Shown here: in pieces, positions 1 through 8,579 of the stretch
How the letters are laid out: the number at the start of each line of letters is the position of its first letter
Position numbering within the stretch: the first letter of the stretch is position 1
From: Parvimonas sp035282405
GTDB taxonomy: Bacteria > Bacillota > Clostridia > Tissierellales > Peptoniphilaceae
Reading direction: 5' to 3'
NCBI RefSeq assembly: GCF_035282405.1
Contig: NZ_JAYKBP010000001.1
Coordinates: 310,001 to 374,000 of the forward strand
Length of the DNA stretch: 64,000 nucleotides
Program-made: the position numbers and the translations under genes
Notes under the pieces: model-generated
What the model was told of the DNA's origin: nothing
What the model saw: only the letters and a program-made list of their open reading frames with translations
Databases searched by the model: none

Positions 1-325
1 ATGTTTTTTTGCTGTCCCCAACAAATACAACATCATAATCTACCTCTCCTTTATTCACTTTTCCTTTATATCTAATGTATCCCTTTCCTTTGATAATTTT
101 TTTGTTATTAACATTATTTATCAATTCTGCGTGAAGTGTTTGAATACTTGTACTTTCCTTAGTTGTATTTTTAGTTTCATCATCCAGTACCAATGAATGA
201 ATTTTATCATTTGCCTCTTTTGACTTTTCAAAAAATTCCCTAACTTTCATTTTTCCTGAACAACCTGTAAAAACAAAGATTGTCAATACTAATGTTATTA
301 CAAAAATTTTTCTATTTTTAAACAT
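1..325 (-). CDS. Lipoprotein, paralogue of the next gene (partial, cut by window edge)
   Basis: The first 108 residues of a minus-strand gene whose 3' part lies outside the window. It starts at the ATG at 325, after an AGGTGATGTG Shine-Dalgarno region, with a hydrophobic signal peptide ending in lipobox FTGC. It matches the adjacent gene at 383-1111 almost position by position: the same MFKN start, the FFEKSKEA motif, the KGKG..YKG stretch and the VVFVGD region. The two are therefore a tandem duplication. The mature protein would be anchored to the outer face of the membrane. Function is unknown; the weak resemblance of the overall plan (lipobox, alpha/beta sheet-rich body) to LolA/LppX-like lipoproteins is only an impression. 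Confidence 0.8.
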   Translation of the reverse strand, partial: MFKNRKIFVITLVLTIFVFTGCSGKMKVREFFEKSKEANDKIHSLVLDDETKNTTKESTSIQTLHAELINNVNNKKIIKGKGYIRYKGKVNKGEVDYDVVFVGDSKKT

Positions 326-382
326 TTCACATCACCTCAATTTTGCACTTTTGTTCATTATCACATTTTTAAAAGTACCCAT

Positions 383-1111
383 TTATTTTTTATCTAAATT
401 TACATTATCCCAATCAGAATATGTTGTAGTATTTTCTAATTTGAAAGCTCCTTTATTTCCATTATATTCTATACTCCAAACTATACTTTTTAAATAAAAT
501 GTCTTCTTATCAAATACAGCTTTAAACTTTACATCAACTTCATCCTCATAAACATTTCCTAGATCCAATCCATATTGTGATTTCAATATATTAAAAACCT
601 TAAAATTTTTATTTTCACTTTTTAATTTTAAATGATATTCATCATTTTCTTCTTCTAATATTAAATCTTTTTCTTTAAGAGTATAAATTCCATCCATTAA
701 CTCATAATAATCAGGAGTTACTCTGTATTTAGAATTTTCTTTCTTTGTTTCTTTATTTTTTCCGTTTTCTTTGAAAGTTGTTATTAATGTATTTTTTGCA
801 TCTCCAACAAATACAATATCACAATCTACTTCTCCTTTTTCTCTAGCTCCTTTATATTTTACGCTTCCTTTTCCTTTTTTGATTTTCTTTGTATTAGCAT
901 TATTTAATAATTCTGCATGAATAAGTTGAGACTTAATTTTCCCATCAATTTCATTTTTAGTTTCAGTATCCAATATAAAAGACTGAATTTTATCGCTTGC
1001 CTCTTTTGATTTTTCAAAGAAGTCCTTGACTTGCATATTGTTAGAACAACCTGTAAAAATAAATAAGGTTAACACTAATGTTATAATAAACAATTTTTTA
1101 TTTTTAAACAT
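383..1111 (-). CDS. Secreted lipoprotein of unknown function
   Basis: 242 residues. A Lys-rich N-terminus, a hydrophobic stretch at about residues 5-20 and the lipobox FTGC (lipidated Cys22) predict a membrane-anchored surface lipoprotein. The body is highly charged and Lys/Glu-rich with alternating beta-type segments. No catalytic motif is visible. A second copy lies immediately downstream at 1-325, so at least two paralogues are clustered here. The start is supported by a GAGGTGATAG-type Shine-Dalgarno just before the ATG. Proteins of this plan are common as hypothetical lipoproteins in Gram-positive anaerobic cocci; I do not recognise a specific family. Confidence 0.75.
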   Translation of the reverse strand: MFKNKKLFIITLVLTLFIFTGCSNNMQVKDFFEKSKEASDKIQSFILDTETKNEIDGKIKSQLIHAELLNNANTKKIKKGKGSVKYKGAREKGEVDCDIVFVGDAKNTLITTFKENGKNKETKKENSKYRVTPDYYELMDGIYTLKEKDLILEEENDEYHLKLKSENKNFKVFNILKSQYGLDLGNVYEDEVDVKFKAVFDKKTFYLKSIVWSIEYNGNKGAFKLENTTTYSDWDNVNLDKK

Positions 1112-1328
1112 TTCCTATCACCTCGATTTTATATTTTTCTTAATTATATCATATTTATAAAATTTTAAAAAGTTTATTAAATAAATTCCTAAATTTATAT
1201 CTAATCGTACATTTTTATTTCTTTGCTGGCAAACCACAATAATCAATATATAATGATATAGATAAAATCACTTTAATTATATATTGAAATAAGAACAGAA
1301 AATGAAGGAATTGTAACTATATAAAAAG

Positions 1329-1717
1329 TTGGAGGAAATTAATAACATCTTACTTCTTAGTGTTTATAGAAATTATCGGTTTAATAAAAAAGTATTTAAT
1401 TATAAAAAAATAATTAAAGTAAAAGAAGTTCCTTATTATAAGGAAAATGAAATTTTAGAAAAAACAAGAGATGATATAATAGAAAAATATGGAAATTTTT
1501 ACTTAATTATTTCAATAATATATTTTTTATAGCATTATTGTTCAGAAATTCAAGATATATTTATATTGTTACATCTCTTTCAATGATTCCTATTTTCTAC
1601 TACAAATGGTGGTTACTAAAATTTGTAAAATACAAGACAAAAGATAGATTTAGCGATTTAAAAAGTTGGAGAAAACTCCAACTTTTTAAATTTTATAAAT
1701 TATTTTGTTCCGAATAA
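1329..1717 (+). pseudogene. Small membrane protein ORF broken by a frameshift in a T run
   Basis: A first frame runs from a TTG at 1329 to a stop at 1530-1532. Its translation ends in a hydrophobic segment (LIISIIYF). Adding one T in the run at about 1524-1529 lets the reading continue through a second hydrophobic segment (IYIVTSLSMIPIFYY) to a stop at 1715-1717, past the upp terminator hairpin and into the 3' end of upp. The GGAGG at 1331-1335 overlaps the candidate start codon and does not serve it. This suggests a decayed or mis-sequenced gene for a two-helix membrane protein of about 129 residues. The product is not recognised. Confidence 0.35.
1660..1687 (-). terminator. Rho-independent terminator of upp (bidirectional shape)
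   Basis: A perfect 12-bp stem (AAAAAGTTGGAG / CTCCAACTTTTT) with an AAAA loop lies 12 bases beyond the upp stop codon. A- and T-runs on both sides make it able to stop transcription from either direction. Confidence 0.9.
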
Positions 1718-2329
1718 CCTATCTCCTGCATCTCCAAGTCCAGGAATAATATAGCTATGTTCATTTAGTTTTTCATCTAATGCAGCTACGAAAATATCCA
1801 CATCAGGATGATTTTTTTGAACAGCCTTAACTCCTTCAGGAGCCGCAATTATACAAACTAATTTAATATTTTTACAACCCTTTTGTTTTAAAAGTTTAAT
1901 TGCATCAGATGCTGAACCACCAGTAGCAAGCATTGGATCAAGAACTAAAAAGTCTCTTTCTTCGGCATCTACAGGTAATTTACAATAATATTCAACAGGT
2001 TGTAAAGTTTCAGGATCACGATATAATCCAATATGTCCAACTTTTACAGCAGGAAGAATATTTAACATTCCTTCAACCATTCCAAGTCCCGCCCTTAAAA
2101 TGGGTACTACTCCTAACTTCTTCCCGGATAGTCTCTTAACCTTTGTTTTTTGTAATGGTGTTTCAATTTCTACTTCATCAGTTTTTAAATCTCTTGTAAC
2201 TTCATAAGCCATAAGCATTGAAATTTCATTTACCAAAGCTCTAAAATCTTTCCCTCCGGTTCTTTTATCCCTTAAATATCCCAACTTGTGAGAAATAACC
2301 GGATGATCGAATACTGTTAATTTTGACAT
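1700..2329 (-). CDS. upp: Uracil phosphoribosyltransferase
   Basis: 209 residues, the usual length of bacterial UPRTase. It makes UMP from uracil and PRPP in the cytoplasm (pyrimidine salvage). The PRPP-binding loop is visible as LDPMLATGGSA near residue 130, with the family N-terminal FDHPVISHKL and the uracil-site GLGDAGDR near the C-terminus. An AGGAGG-type Shine-Dalgarno precedes the ATG at 2329. It stands alone: a terminator follows at 1660-1687, and the upstream neighbour tRNA-Leu is on the other strand. Confidence 0.97.
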   Translation of the reverse strand: MSKLTVFDHPVISHKLGYLRDKRTGGKDFRALVNEISMLMAYEVTRDLKTDEVEIETPLQKTKVKRLSGKKLGVVPILRAGLGMVEGMLNILPAVKVGHIGLYRDPETLQPVEYYCKLPVDAEERDFLVLDPMLATGGSASDAIKLLKQKGCKNIKLVCIIAAPEGVKAVQKNHPDVDIFVAALDEKLNEHSYIIPGLGDAGDRLFGTK

Positions 2330-2478
2330 ATTATTACCTCCTACAATTATGCAAAAATTTTTTATTCTATTAAATTAATTTTTACTATTATACAAAAATT
2401 TTTTTAATTAGTAAAGTCTATTTGTTATATTGATAAAATATTTCTAATATTTTTCACAAAAAATTTTCATCAAAAATA

Positions 2479-2507
2479 TTGAAATGTTTTTACTTTTATG
2501 TTATACT
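2479..2507 (+). promoter_or_regulatory. Sigma-A promoter of tRNA-Leu
   Basis: TTGAAA at 2479-2484, a 17-base spacer, then TATACT at 2502-2507. This lies 18 bases upstream of the tRNA 5' end. Confidence 0.8.
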
Positions 2508-2525
2508 ATTCCAGTAATTAAATTT

Positions 2526-2612
2526 GCCGGCGTGTCGGAACTGGCAGACGAGACAGACTCAAAATCTGTTATCCGCAAGGGTGTGTGGGTTCGAGTCCCA
2601 CTGCCGGCACCA
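2526..2612 (+). tRNA. tRNA-Leu(CAA)
   Basis: A class II tRNA of 87 bases including an encoded CCA. The 5' acceptor strand GCCGGCG pairs with TGCCGGC at 2602-2608 (one G-U), followed by discriminator A and CCA. The anticodon stem ACAGA/TCTGT encloses the loop CTCAAAA, giving anticodon CAA (reads UUG). The long variable arm and GGTTCGAGTCC T-arm are typical of tRNA-Leu. Confidence 0.96.
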
Positions 2613-2655
2613 TTTCTATTATTTAAAAAAATTATTGAAATTAATTTAGTTCATT

Positions 2656-2684
2656 AAAAGTAGAGTGTTTCGACTCTACTTTTT
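2656..2684 (+). terminator. Terminator of tRNA-Leu
   Basis: Stem AAAAGTAGAGT / ACTCTACTTTT with a GTTTCG-type loop, followed by T residues, about 45 bases after the tRNA. Confidence 0.88.
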
Positions 2685-2739
2685 ATATTAATATAGTTTT
2701 TTATGAAAAAAGGCATGAATTAACATACCTTCCTTTAAT

Positions 2740-4437
2740 TTATTTTCCATTATTCATTTTTTCTCTACATTCTTTTTCGATTAAGTCTAATTTATCAATA
2801 CTTTCTTGCTCAGTTTTTCCTATTGTATAAATATATAATTTAATCTTAGGTTCTGTTCCTGATGGTCTTAAAGCATACCAAGATTCATCATTCAAATAAT
2901 ATTTTAGGCAATTTTGTTTTGGAAAATCTAAATATCCATCCTTAAAATCAATTATTTCTTTTAAAGAAATATCTCTCATTTCTTTAATAGGATTTTTTCT
3001 AAAGTCTTCCATCATTCTTCCGATTCTTTGTTGCCCTTCAATTCCTTCAAGTTCAAGAGAAATTTGTCTTTCATTGTAATATCCGAATTCTTGATAAATA
3101 TCATTTAATACATCTAATAGACTCTTTCCTTGTTTTTTATAGTATGCAGTCATTTCTACAACCATCATTGAAGCCCCGACAGCATCTTTATCTCTTATAA
3201 ATGTACCATAACAAAAGCCAATACTTTCTTCATATCCAAAAACATAATTTTTTTCTTTAGTTACATCATATTCATTTGTCTTACCACATATATTTTTAAA
3301 ACCTGTTAAAGTTTCAACTGTTTCTATTCCATATTTTTTTGCTATCACTCTAGATAAATCTCCAGTTACAATAGATTTTACTAAAACAGGATTTTCAGGT
3401 AAATTATTAAGTGCATATCTTTGTGAGAAAATATAATATGATAATAGAGCTCCTATTCTGTTACCATTTAAAAATACATATTCTCCATTTTTATCTCTAA
3501 CTTCAAGGGCAACTCTATCACAATCCGGATCAGTTGCAATTAAAATATCAGCTCCAACTTCTTTACCTAATTTTTCAGAATATAGAAAAGCCTTAGGAAC
3601 TTCCGGATTTGGATATCCAACAGTTGTAAATTCTGGATCCGGCATTTCTTGTTCTTTTACGACAAAAATATTATTAAATCCTCTCCTTTTTAAAACTCCT
3701 CTAACTGGTAAATTTCCAACACCATTTAAAGGAGTGTAAACAACCTTAATATCTTTATCTATATTTTCGTCATTTATAGTTAAATTTAAAACTTCTTTTT
3801 GGTAATCCTCATCTACTGAATCATCAATATATTTTGCAATTCCGCTCTTTAGAGCATCCTCAAAAGGAATTTGTTTAACATCTTCAAACTTTTCAATTTT
3901 ATCCATGTAGGCTGAAATTTGATTTGCTATATCATCAAGTATTTGAGATCCCTCTTTCCAATATGCTTTATATCCATTATAAGCTTGAGGATTATGACTT
4001 GCAGTAACCATTACCCCTGCTATACAATTTAATTTTCTAATTGCATAAGAACACATTGGAGTAGGTCTAATTCCCTTATAAATATATGATTTAATTCCAT
4101 TTCCTGCCATTATTGAACAAGTAAGTTCTGCAAATTCTTTTGAGCCATATCTTACATCGTAACTTAAAGCAACTCCTCTATCAATAGCTTCTTGACCATG
4201 ATCAATAATAGTATTCGCAAGAGCTTGAGCAGCCTTTGAAACCATATACTTATTCATTCTATTTGTTCCTGCTCCAAGTTTCCCACGAAGGCCTGCTGTT
4301 CCAAATTCCAAAACTTTATAAAATCTATCTTTAATTTCTTCTTCATTATCTTTTATTGAAAGTAAATCATTTTTTGTTTCTTCATCAAAAAATTTATTAT
4401 TTAACCATTCTTCATAAACTTTTTTATAATCTATCAT
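2740..4437 (-). CDS. pgcA: Phosphoglucomutase / phosphomannomutase (alpha-D-phosphohexomutase)
   Basis: 565 residues, typical of the long PgcA-type bacterial phosphohexomutases. It interconverts hexose 1- and 6-phosphates, feeding glycolipid and cell-envelope sugar synthesis. Motifs in order: a phosphoserine loop TASHNPQAYNGYK near residue 145, the Mg-binding loop DPDCDR near residue 305, the sugar-binding loop GYEESIGF near residue 400, and the C-terminal phosphate-binding RPSGTEPKIK near residue 528. The start is preceded by TTAGGAGG. Monocistronic, divergent from exonuclease III. The exact substrate (glucose versus mannose) cannot be read from sequence; PgcA is the most likely name. Confidence 0.93.
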   Translation of the reverse strand: MIDYKKVYEEWLNNKFFDEETKNDLLSIKDNEEEIKDRFYKVLEFGTAGLRGKLGAGTNRMNKYMVSKAAQALANTIIDHGQEAIDRGVALSYDVRYGSKEFAELTCSIMAGNGIKSYIYKGIRPTPMCSYAIRKLNCIAGVMVTASHNPQAYNGYKAYWKEGSQILDDIANQISAYMDKIEKFEDVKQIPFEDALKSGIAKYIDDSVDEDYQKEVLNLTINDENIDKDIKVVYTPLNGVGNLPVRGVLKRRGFNNIFVVKEQEMPDPEFTTVGYPNPEVPKAFLYSEKLGKEVGADILIATDPDCDRVALEVRDKNGEYVFLNGNRIGALLSYYIFSQRYALNNLPENPVLVKSIVTGDLSRVIAKKYGIETVETLTGFKNICGKTNEYDVTKEKNYVFGYEESIGFCYGTFIRDKDAVGASMMVVEMTAYYKKQGKSLLDVLNDIYQEFGYYNERQISLELEGIEGQQRIGRMMEDFRKNPIKEMRDISLKEIIDFKDGYLDFPKQNCLKYYLNDESWYALRPSGTEPKIKLYIYTIGKTEQESIDKLDLIEKECREKMNNGK

Positions 4438-4577
4438 AAAATCCTCCTAATTATATATTCTATTATATTTTACATCAAAAGATATTTTATTTCAACAGTT
4501 TCAATTTAAAGCTATTTTAAATGATAAATTTATGGTATAATTAACTAGGTTGATTAAAAATAATATGAGGTGATTAA

Positions 4578-5327
4578 ATGAAATTTATTTCTTGGAATGT
4601 GAATGGACTTAGAGCTTGTATTAAAAAAGGATTTTTAGATTATTTTAATGATATTAATGCAGATTTTTTCTGTTTACAAGAAATTAAGATGAGTGAAGGT
4701 CAACTTGACCTTGAACTGGAAGGATATGAAGCTTATTACAATTATGCACAAAGAAAGGGATATAGTGGAACTGCTATTTTTACAAAATACAAACCTTTAA
4801 GTGTAAAATATGGAATGGGAATTGAAGAACATGACAATGAAGGAAGACTTATAACTTTAGAATATGATGATTTCTTTTTAGTAACTTGTTATACACCAAA
4901 CTCAAAACAAGAACTTTTAAGACTTGACTATAGAATGGTTTGGGAAGATGCTTTTAGAAATTATTTACTTGAATTAAATAAAACTAAATCCGTAATAGTT
5001 TGTGGAGATTTAAATGTCGCTCATAAAGAAATTGACTTAAAAAATCCAAAAACTAATAGAAAAAATGCAGGATTTACGGATCAAGAAAGAGATAAGATGT
5101 CTATTCTTTTAGAAAGCTTTACAGATACTTTTAGATACTTCTATCCAGATAAGGAAAATGAATACAGTTGGTGGAGTTATTTTGGAAAATCAAGAGAAAG
5201 AAATACAGGCTGGAGAATTGACTATTTCTTAACTTCAAAAGATATGGATAATAGACTTGTAGATGCACAAATTCATCAAAGCATTTTAGGTAGTGATCAC
5301 TGCCCTGTTTATTTGGAAATAAAATAA
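4578..5327 (+). CDS. xth: Exodeoxyribonuclease III (AP endonuclease)
   Basis: 249 residues of the EEP nuclease family. It cleaves 5' to abasic sites and degrades 3' ends during base-excision repair. Visible motifs: NVNGLRA at the N-terminus, metal-binding QEIKM (Glu34), the CGDLNVAH active-site loop near residue 142, the GWRIDYF motif and the C-terminal GSDHCPV histidine. Shine-Dalgarno GAGGTG lies just upstream of the ATG. A TATAAT at 4536-4541 may be its -10. Single gene closed by a hairpin at 5337-5370. In Gram-positives it is often called exoA. Confidence 0.95.
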   Translation: MKFISWNVNGLRACIKKGFLDYFNDINADFFCLQEIKMSEGQLDLELEGYEAYYNYAQRKGYSGTAIFTKYKPLSVKYGMGIEEHDNEGRLITLEYDDFFLVTCYTPNSKQELLRLDYRMVWEDAFRNYLLELNKTKSVIVCGDLNVAHKEIDLKNPKTNRKNAGFTDQERDKMSILLESFTDTFRYFYPDKENEYSWWSYFGKSRERNTGWRIDYFLTSKDMDNRLVDAQIHQSILGSDHCPVYLEIK

Positions 5328-5336
5328 CTTACTTTT

Positions 5337-5370
5337 AAAAGATGTATTAAAAAATAATATATCTTTTTTT
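5337..5370 (+). terminator. Terminator of exonuclease III gene
   Basis: AAAAGATGTAT pairs with ATATATCTTTT (one G-U), then a T run. AT-rich and weaker than others in the window. Confidence 0.6.
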
Positions 5371-5396
5371 GTCCTTACTTCTTCATGTTTAAATTT

Positions 5397-5431
5397 AAAA
5401 AGACTATTACATCAATTGCAATAGTCTTTTT
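5397..5431 (-). terminator. Terminator of the phn / 5'-nucleotidase operon
   Basis: AAAAAGACTATT pairs with AATAGTCTTTTT across an 11-base loop, directly beyond the stop codon at 5434. Flanking A and T runs allow use from both sides. Confidence 0.85.
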
Positions 5432-5433
5432 GT

Positions 5434-6936
5434 CTAATCAACAATTTTTAATTTTATATTATTCTTGTCCTCAATTTCAACATATTTATTTTCTTTTACA
5501 TAATCTATTAAAACTTCGGCAATATCCCTTGTATCTTCTTTAAGAGTTTTAAGTTCCGGGAAAAACGAAAAGTTTCCTCCACCAGTAGCCCTATAATTAT
5601 TTAATACAAGTTTATATTTTTTATCTAAAATTAACTCTTCTCCATCTACTTTTACATCTGTTATAAAATTATTTCCACTTTTTGAAATATTCATTGTATA
5701 TTCTATTCCGTCAAGCATATCATAATTGTACATTTCTCTTTTCGGATATAAAAATTTCGGATTAATATTAATTTTATTATCTTTAACAATCCAATAAGTT
5801 GAAAGCTGTGTTAAGTAGTCTAAAATATTTTGTCCACTCATTTCTTTTAAAACTAATGTATTTGGAAATGGATAATTTAGAATTATATCTCTATATCTTA
5901 ATTTTTCACCAAAACCGGGCATAACTTCAAAAAGACAACAAGAAGAAATATCAGCTCCCATTGTTTCCTTTTGAATTTTATTTATAAAACTTGTAATTGA
6001 ATGTTTTTCCAATTGAGCAGTCTTTGTGTCAGAAATATACATTTCTTTATTACAACTACCAATTTCAATATCCAACCATTTTTCAGTTTCATTTAAAACT
6101 TCTTTAAATTTTTCTTCCATTTCAACATCAATTTCATATCCTGAAATGTCTTTAAGATTAACTGAAATATTTTCATCAAATAAAACTTCCATACAAGTAT
6201 AACAGCCATCTGCACATTGTATTACAAGTGTATCTTTTATCTTCCCTGTTAAAGTCCTATGTTGATGACCTGTAACTAAAACATCTATTCCGGAAATTTT
6301 ATCACAAATCTCATAGCCAACATTTTCTCCTGTCAAGTTTTCAGTAGGATTTCCACTTTCCAAATCCCTTTCAAAACCGCCATGATAAAAAACTACCACA
6401 TAGTCAACCTTATCTCTAACAGCTTCAACTGAGTTTTTAACAGTTTCAAAAACGCTTAAGATTTCCAAATTTTCTAAATTTTTAGGATTTTCCCAATGGT
6501 CAATATAATCAGTTACAACTCCAATTAATGCAATTTTTTTATTATCTATGCAAATAATATCTGTATTTCCAAGTTTTTCATCTTTATACTTTACATTACC
6601 AGTAATACATTTTGCATCATTTTCTTTAACATAATTATATAAAAACTCACTACCATAGTTAAAATCGTGATTTCCAATATTTATATAATCACAATGTAAA
6701 TGATTAAGAGCTTTGGCAACTATATTTTCTTTTAAATTAGCATTAGCATAGGTTACCAAAGGTGTTCCTTGGTTTATATCTCCATTATCAACATAAATTA
6801 TTTTTCCTTTTTTTCTTTCTTCTTTTAAAAAGGTAGAAAATCTTGAAAGACCTTTACTTGCTATTGCAGAGTTTACAAAATTATATGCCAATAAATTACC
6901 ATGAACATCAGTGGTAGATAAAATTTTAAAAGCCAT
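5434..6936 (-). CDS. 5'-nucleotidase / 2',3'-cyclic phosphodiesterase family metallophosphoesterase
   Basis: 500 residues. The N-terminal calcineurin-like domain has all expected metal motifs: TTDVHGN (residues 8-14), VDNGDINQG near 50, IGNHDFNYG near 96, FYHGGFE near 184 and TGHQHRT near 222. The C-terminal 5'-nucleotidase domain carries the substrate-clamp region (YRATGGGNFSFF near 448). There is no signal peptide, so the enzyme should be cytosolic, unlike periplasmic UshA. Its ATG overlaps the stop of the upstream permease gene by one base (TAATG) and has a GAGGGG Shine-Dalgarno. It is thus the last gene of the phn-type transporter operon, and probably releases phosphate from an imported phosphoester. 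Exact substrate unknown. Confidence 0.88.
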   Translation of the reverse strand: MAFKILSTTDVHGNLLAYNFVNSAIASKGLSRFSTFLKEERKKGKIIYVDNGDINQGTPLVTYANANLKENIVAKALNHLHCDYINIGNHDFNYGSEFLYNYVKENDAKCITGNVKYKDEKLGNTDIICIDNKKIALIGVVTDYIDHWENPKNLENLEILSVFETVKNSVEAVRDKVDYVVVFYHGGFERDLESGNPTENLTGENVGYEICDKISGIDVLVTGHQHRTLTGKIKDTLVIQCADGCYTCMEVLFDENISVNLKDISGYEIDVEMEEKFKEVLNETEKWLDIEIGSCNKEMYISDTKTAQLEKHSITSFINKIQKETMGADISSCCLFEVMPGFGEKLRYRDIILNYPFPNTLVLKEMSGQNILDYLTQLSTYWIVKDNKININPKFLYPKREMYNYDMLDGIEYTMNISKSGNNFITDVKVDGEELILDKKYKLVLNNYRATGGGNFSFFPELKTLKEDTRDIAEVLIDYVKENKYVEIEDKNNIKLKIVD

Positions 6937-7751
6937 TAATATCCCCTCGCCAATTTTCTTCTTACATTATTTGAAAAGACCTCTATAATTAAAACTAAAA
7001 TAATTATTCCAACTAAAATTGATCCAACTTCATTCCAACGATAATTATTCATTGCAAAAATAAGTGGTGCCCCAATTCCACCTGCTCCTACAAGCCCAAG
7101 AACAGACGCATCTCTTAAATTCATATCAAATCTATAAATAACAATAGAAATTAACTTTGAATAAATTTGAGGTAAAATTCCATATCTTATTTGTTCTATT
7201 TTTGTACAACCAATCGCTGAAAGAGATTCAATAATTCCAAAATCTAAATCTTCTATAACATCTATATATAATTTAGTAACCATGCCTATTGAAACAACTG
7301 ACATTGTAAATACCCCTGCCAATGCTCCCGGACCTGTAACACCTATAAACATAAGTCCATAAATAAAAGCAGGAACAGTTCTAACACACATTGTAAAAAA
7401 TCTTCCAATTACAGCCACATATTTTGAAACAATTTTCTTTGCAGAAATAAATGCAAAAGGAATAGAAATAATCGCTCCAATTATTGTACCCAGAAATGCA
7501 ATACACATTGTTTCAAAAAGTAAATAAATTACACCTTTATTGTCAAGTCTAAAAAGAAATTCTAAATCGGGATGTAATATACCACTTATAATATTTTTAG
7601 CAATTGTCATTGAGTCTTTAACATCATCACCCTTTTTAATTGACATCGCAGACCAAATTAAAAGTCCTAAAACTATTACAATAACAGCTATAATATAAGT
7701 ATATGATTTTGGCTCTTTTTTTAATTTTTCTTCTACTTTTGAATTCATCAT
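6936..7751 (-). CDS. phnE: Phosphonate/phosphate-type ABC transporter permease (second PhnE)
   Basis: About 271 residues with a cytoplasmic N-terminus, about six membrane segments and the permease EAA-type loop (ESLSAIGCTKIEQIRYGILPQI). GLVGAGGIGAPL near residue 225 is typical of PhnE. The first ATG (7757) lies only two bases from GGAG, so the ATG at 7751, eight bases away, is the likelier start. Its frame overlaps the preceding permease (TAATG). Two PhnE-like permeases, one ATPase and one lipoprotein form one importer; the pair probably makes a heterodimeric channel. Substrate could be phosphonate, phosphite, phosphate or a phosphoester. Confidence 0.87.
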   Translation of the reverse strand: MMNSKVEEKLKKEPKSYTYIIAVIVIVLGLLIWSAMSIKKGDDVKDSMTIAKNIISGILHPDLEFLFRLDNKGVIYLLFETMCIAFLGTIIGAIISIPFAFISAKKIVSKYVAVIGRFFTMCVRTVPAFIYGLMFIGVTGPGALAGVFTMSVVSIGMVTKLYIDVIEDLDFGIIESLSAIGCTKIEQIRYGILPQIYSKLISIVIYRFDMNLRDASVLGLVGAGGIGAPLIFAMNNYRWNEVGSILVGIIILVLIIEVFSNNVRRKLARGY

Positions 7752-7756
7752 TTCCA

Positions 7757-8578
7757 TTACTCCAACCTTCCTCTAAAATGTTCACTTATAATTTCTATTA
7801 CAAAAACAGTTAAAAGTAATAAAAATACTATGGTACCAACTTTTGAATATTCTCTCCAGCCGAGTTTTTCATTCAAAATCATACCAATACCACCTGCACC
7901 AACATAGCCTAAAATTGCAGCATATCTAACATTACCTTCAAAGTTGAATAATGCAGTTGAAATATATGAAGGTAAAACAACTGGTAATATAGCATATCTA
8001 AAAGCATAGAATTTAGTAAATCCCATAGATTCCATACATTCAAAAGCTCCCATATCAACAGTTTCTATTGATTCATACAATAATTTTCCAACATAAGATA
8101 ATGAAAAAATAAAAATTGCTACAGTTCCAGCAAAAGTCCCAAGACCCCATATATAAGTAGCTATTAAAGCACAAACAAGAGATGGTAAAGTTCTTAAAAT
8201 ACTTAAAAATAATTTAAAAAATCCATTTACAAATTTATTTTTAGTAATATTGCTAGATGCTAAAATAGCAATAGGCAATGAAACTAATGCACCTAAAAAC
8301 GAACCCATCAAAGACATTTTTATAGTGTCAAAAAGTGGAGTTAAAACCTCTTTAGAATAACTAAAGTCAGGTGGAATCATTCCTTTTAAAATATTAAAAA
8401 AGTTTCCAAAATTATTAAAAACTTCAAAATTAAAACCAGTAACCTTTATTGAAATATACATCAATAAAATTACAATAATCGTAATTAAAGGAGTTTTTGA
8501 ACGTGGTCTAAAAACTACTTTTCCATTGTCTAACTCTATTTTTTCTTTTGGAATTATAGTATCAAATATATTTTTCAT
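7757..8578 (-). CDS. phnE: Phosphonate/phosphate-type ABC transporter permease (first PhnE)
   Basis: 273 residues from the ATG at 8578, which has GGAG six or seven bases upstream; an in-frame ATG at 8596 lacks a site and overlaps phnC further. Membrane segments lie at about 30-50, 80-105, 130-160, 195-215 and 245-265. The EAA-type loop reads ESMGFTKFYAFRYAILPV and the C-terminal signature GYVGAGGIGMIL. It pairs with the second permease at 6936. Part of the phnD-phnC-phnE-phnE-nucleotidase operon. Confidence 0.87.
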   Translation of the reverse strand: MKNIFDTIIPKEKIELDNGKVVFRPRSKTPLITIIVILLMYISIKVTGFNFEVFNNFGNFFNILKGMIPPDFSYSKEVLTPLFDTIKMSLMGSFLGALVSLPIAILASSNITKNKFVNGFFKLFLSILRTLPSLVCALIATYIWGLGTFAGTVAIFIFSLSYVGKLLYESIETVDMGAFECMESMGFTKFYAFRYAILPVVLPSYISTALFNFEGNVRYAAILGYVGAGGIGMILNEKLGWREYSKVGTIVFLLLLTVFVIEIISEHFRGRLE

Positions 8579-8579
8579 A

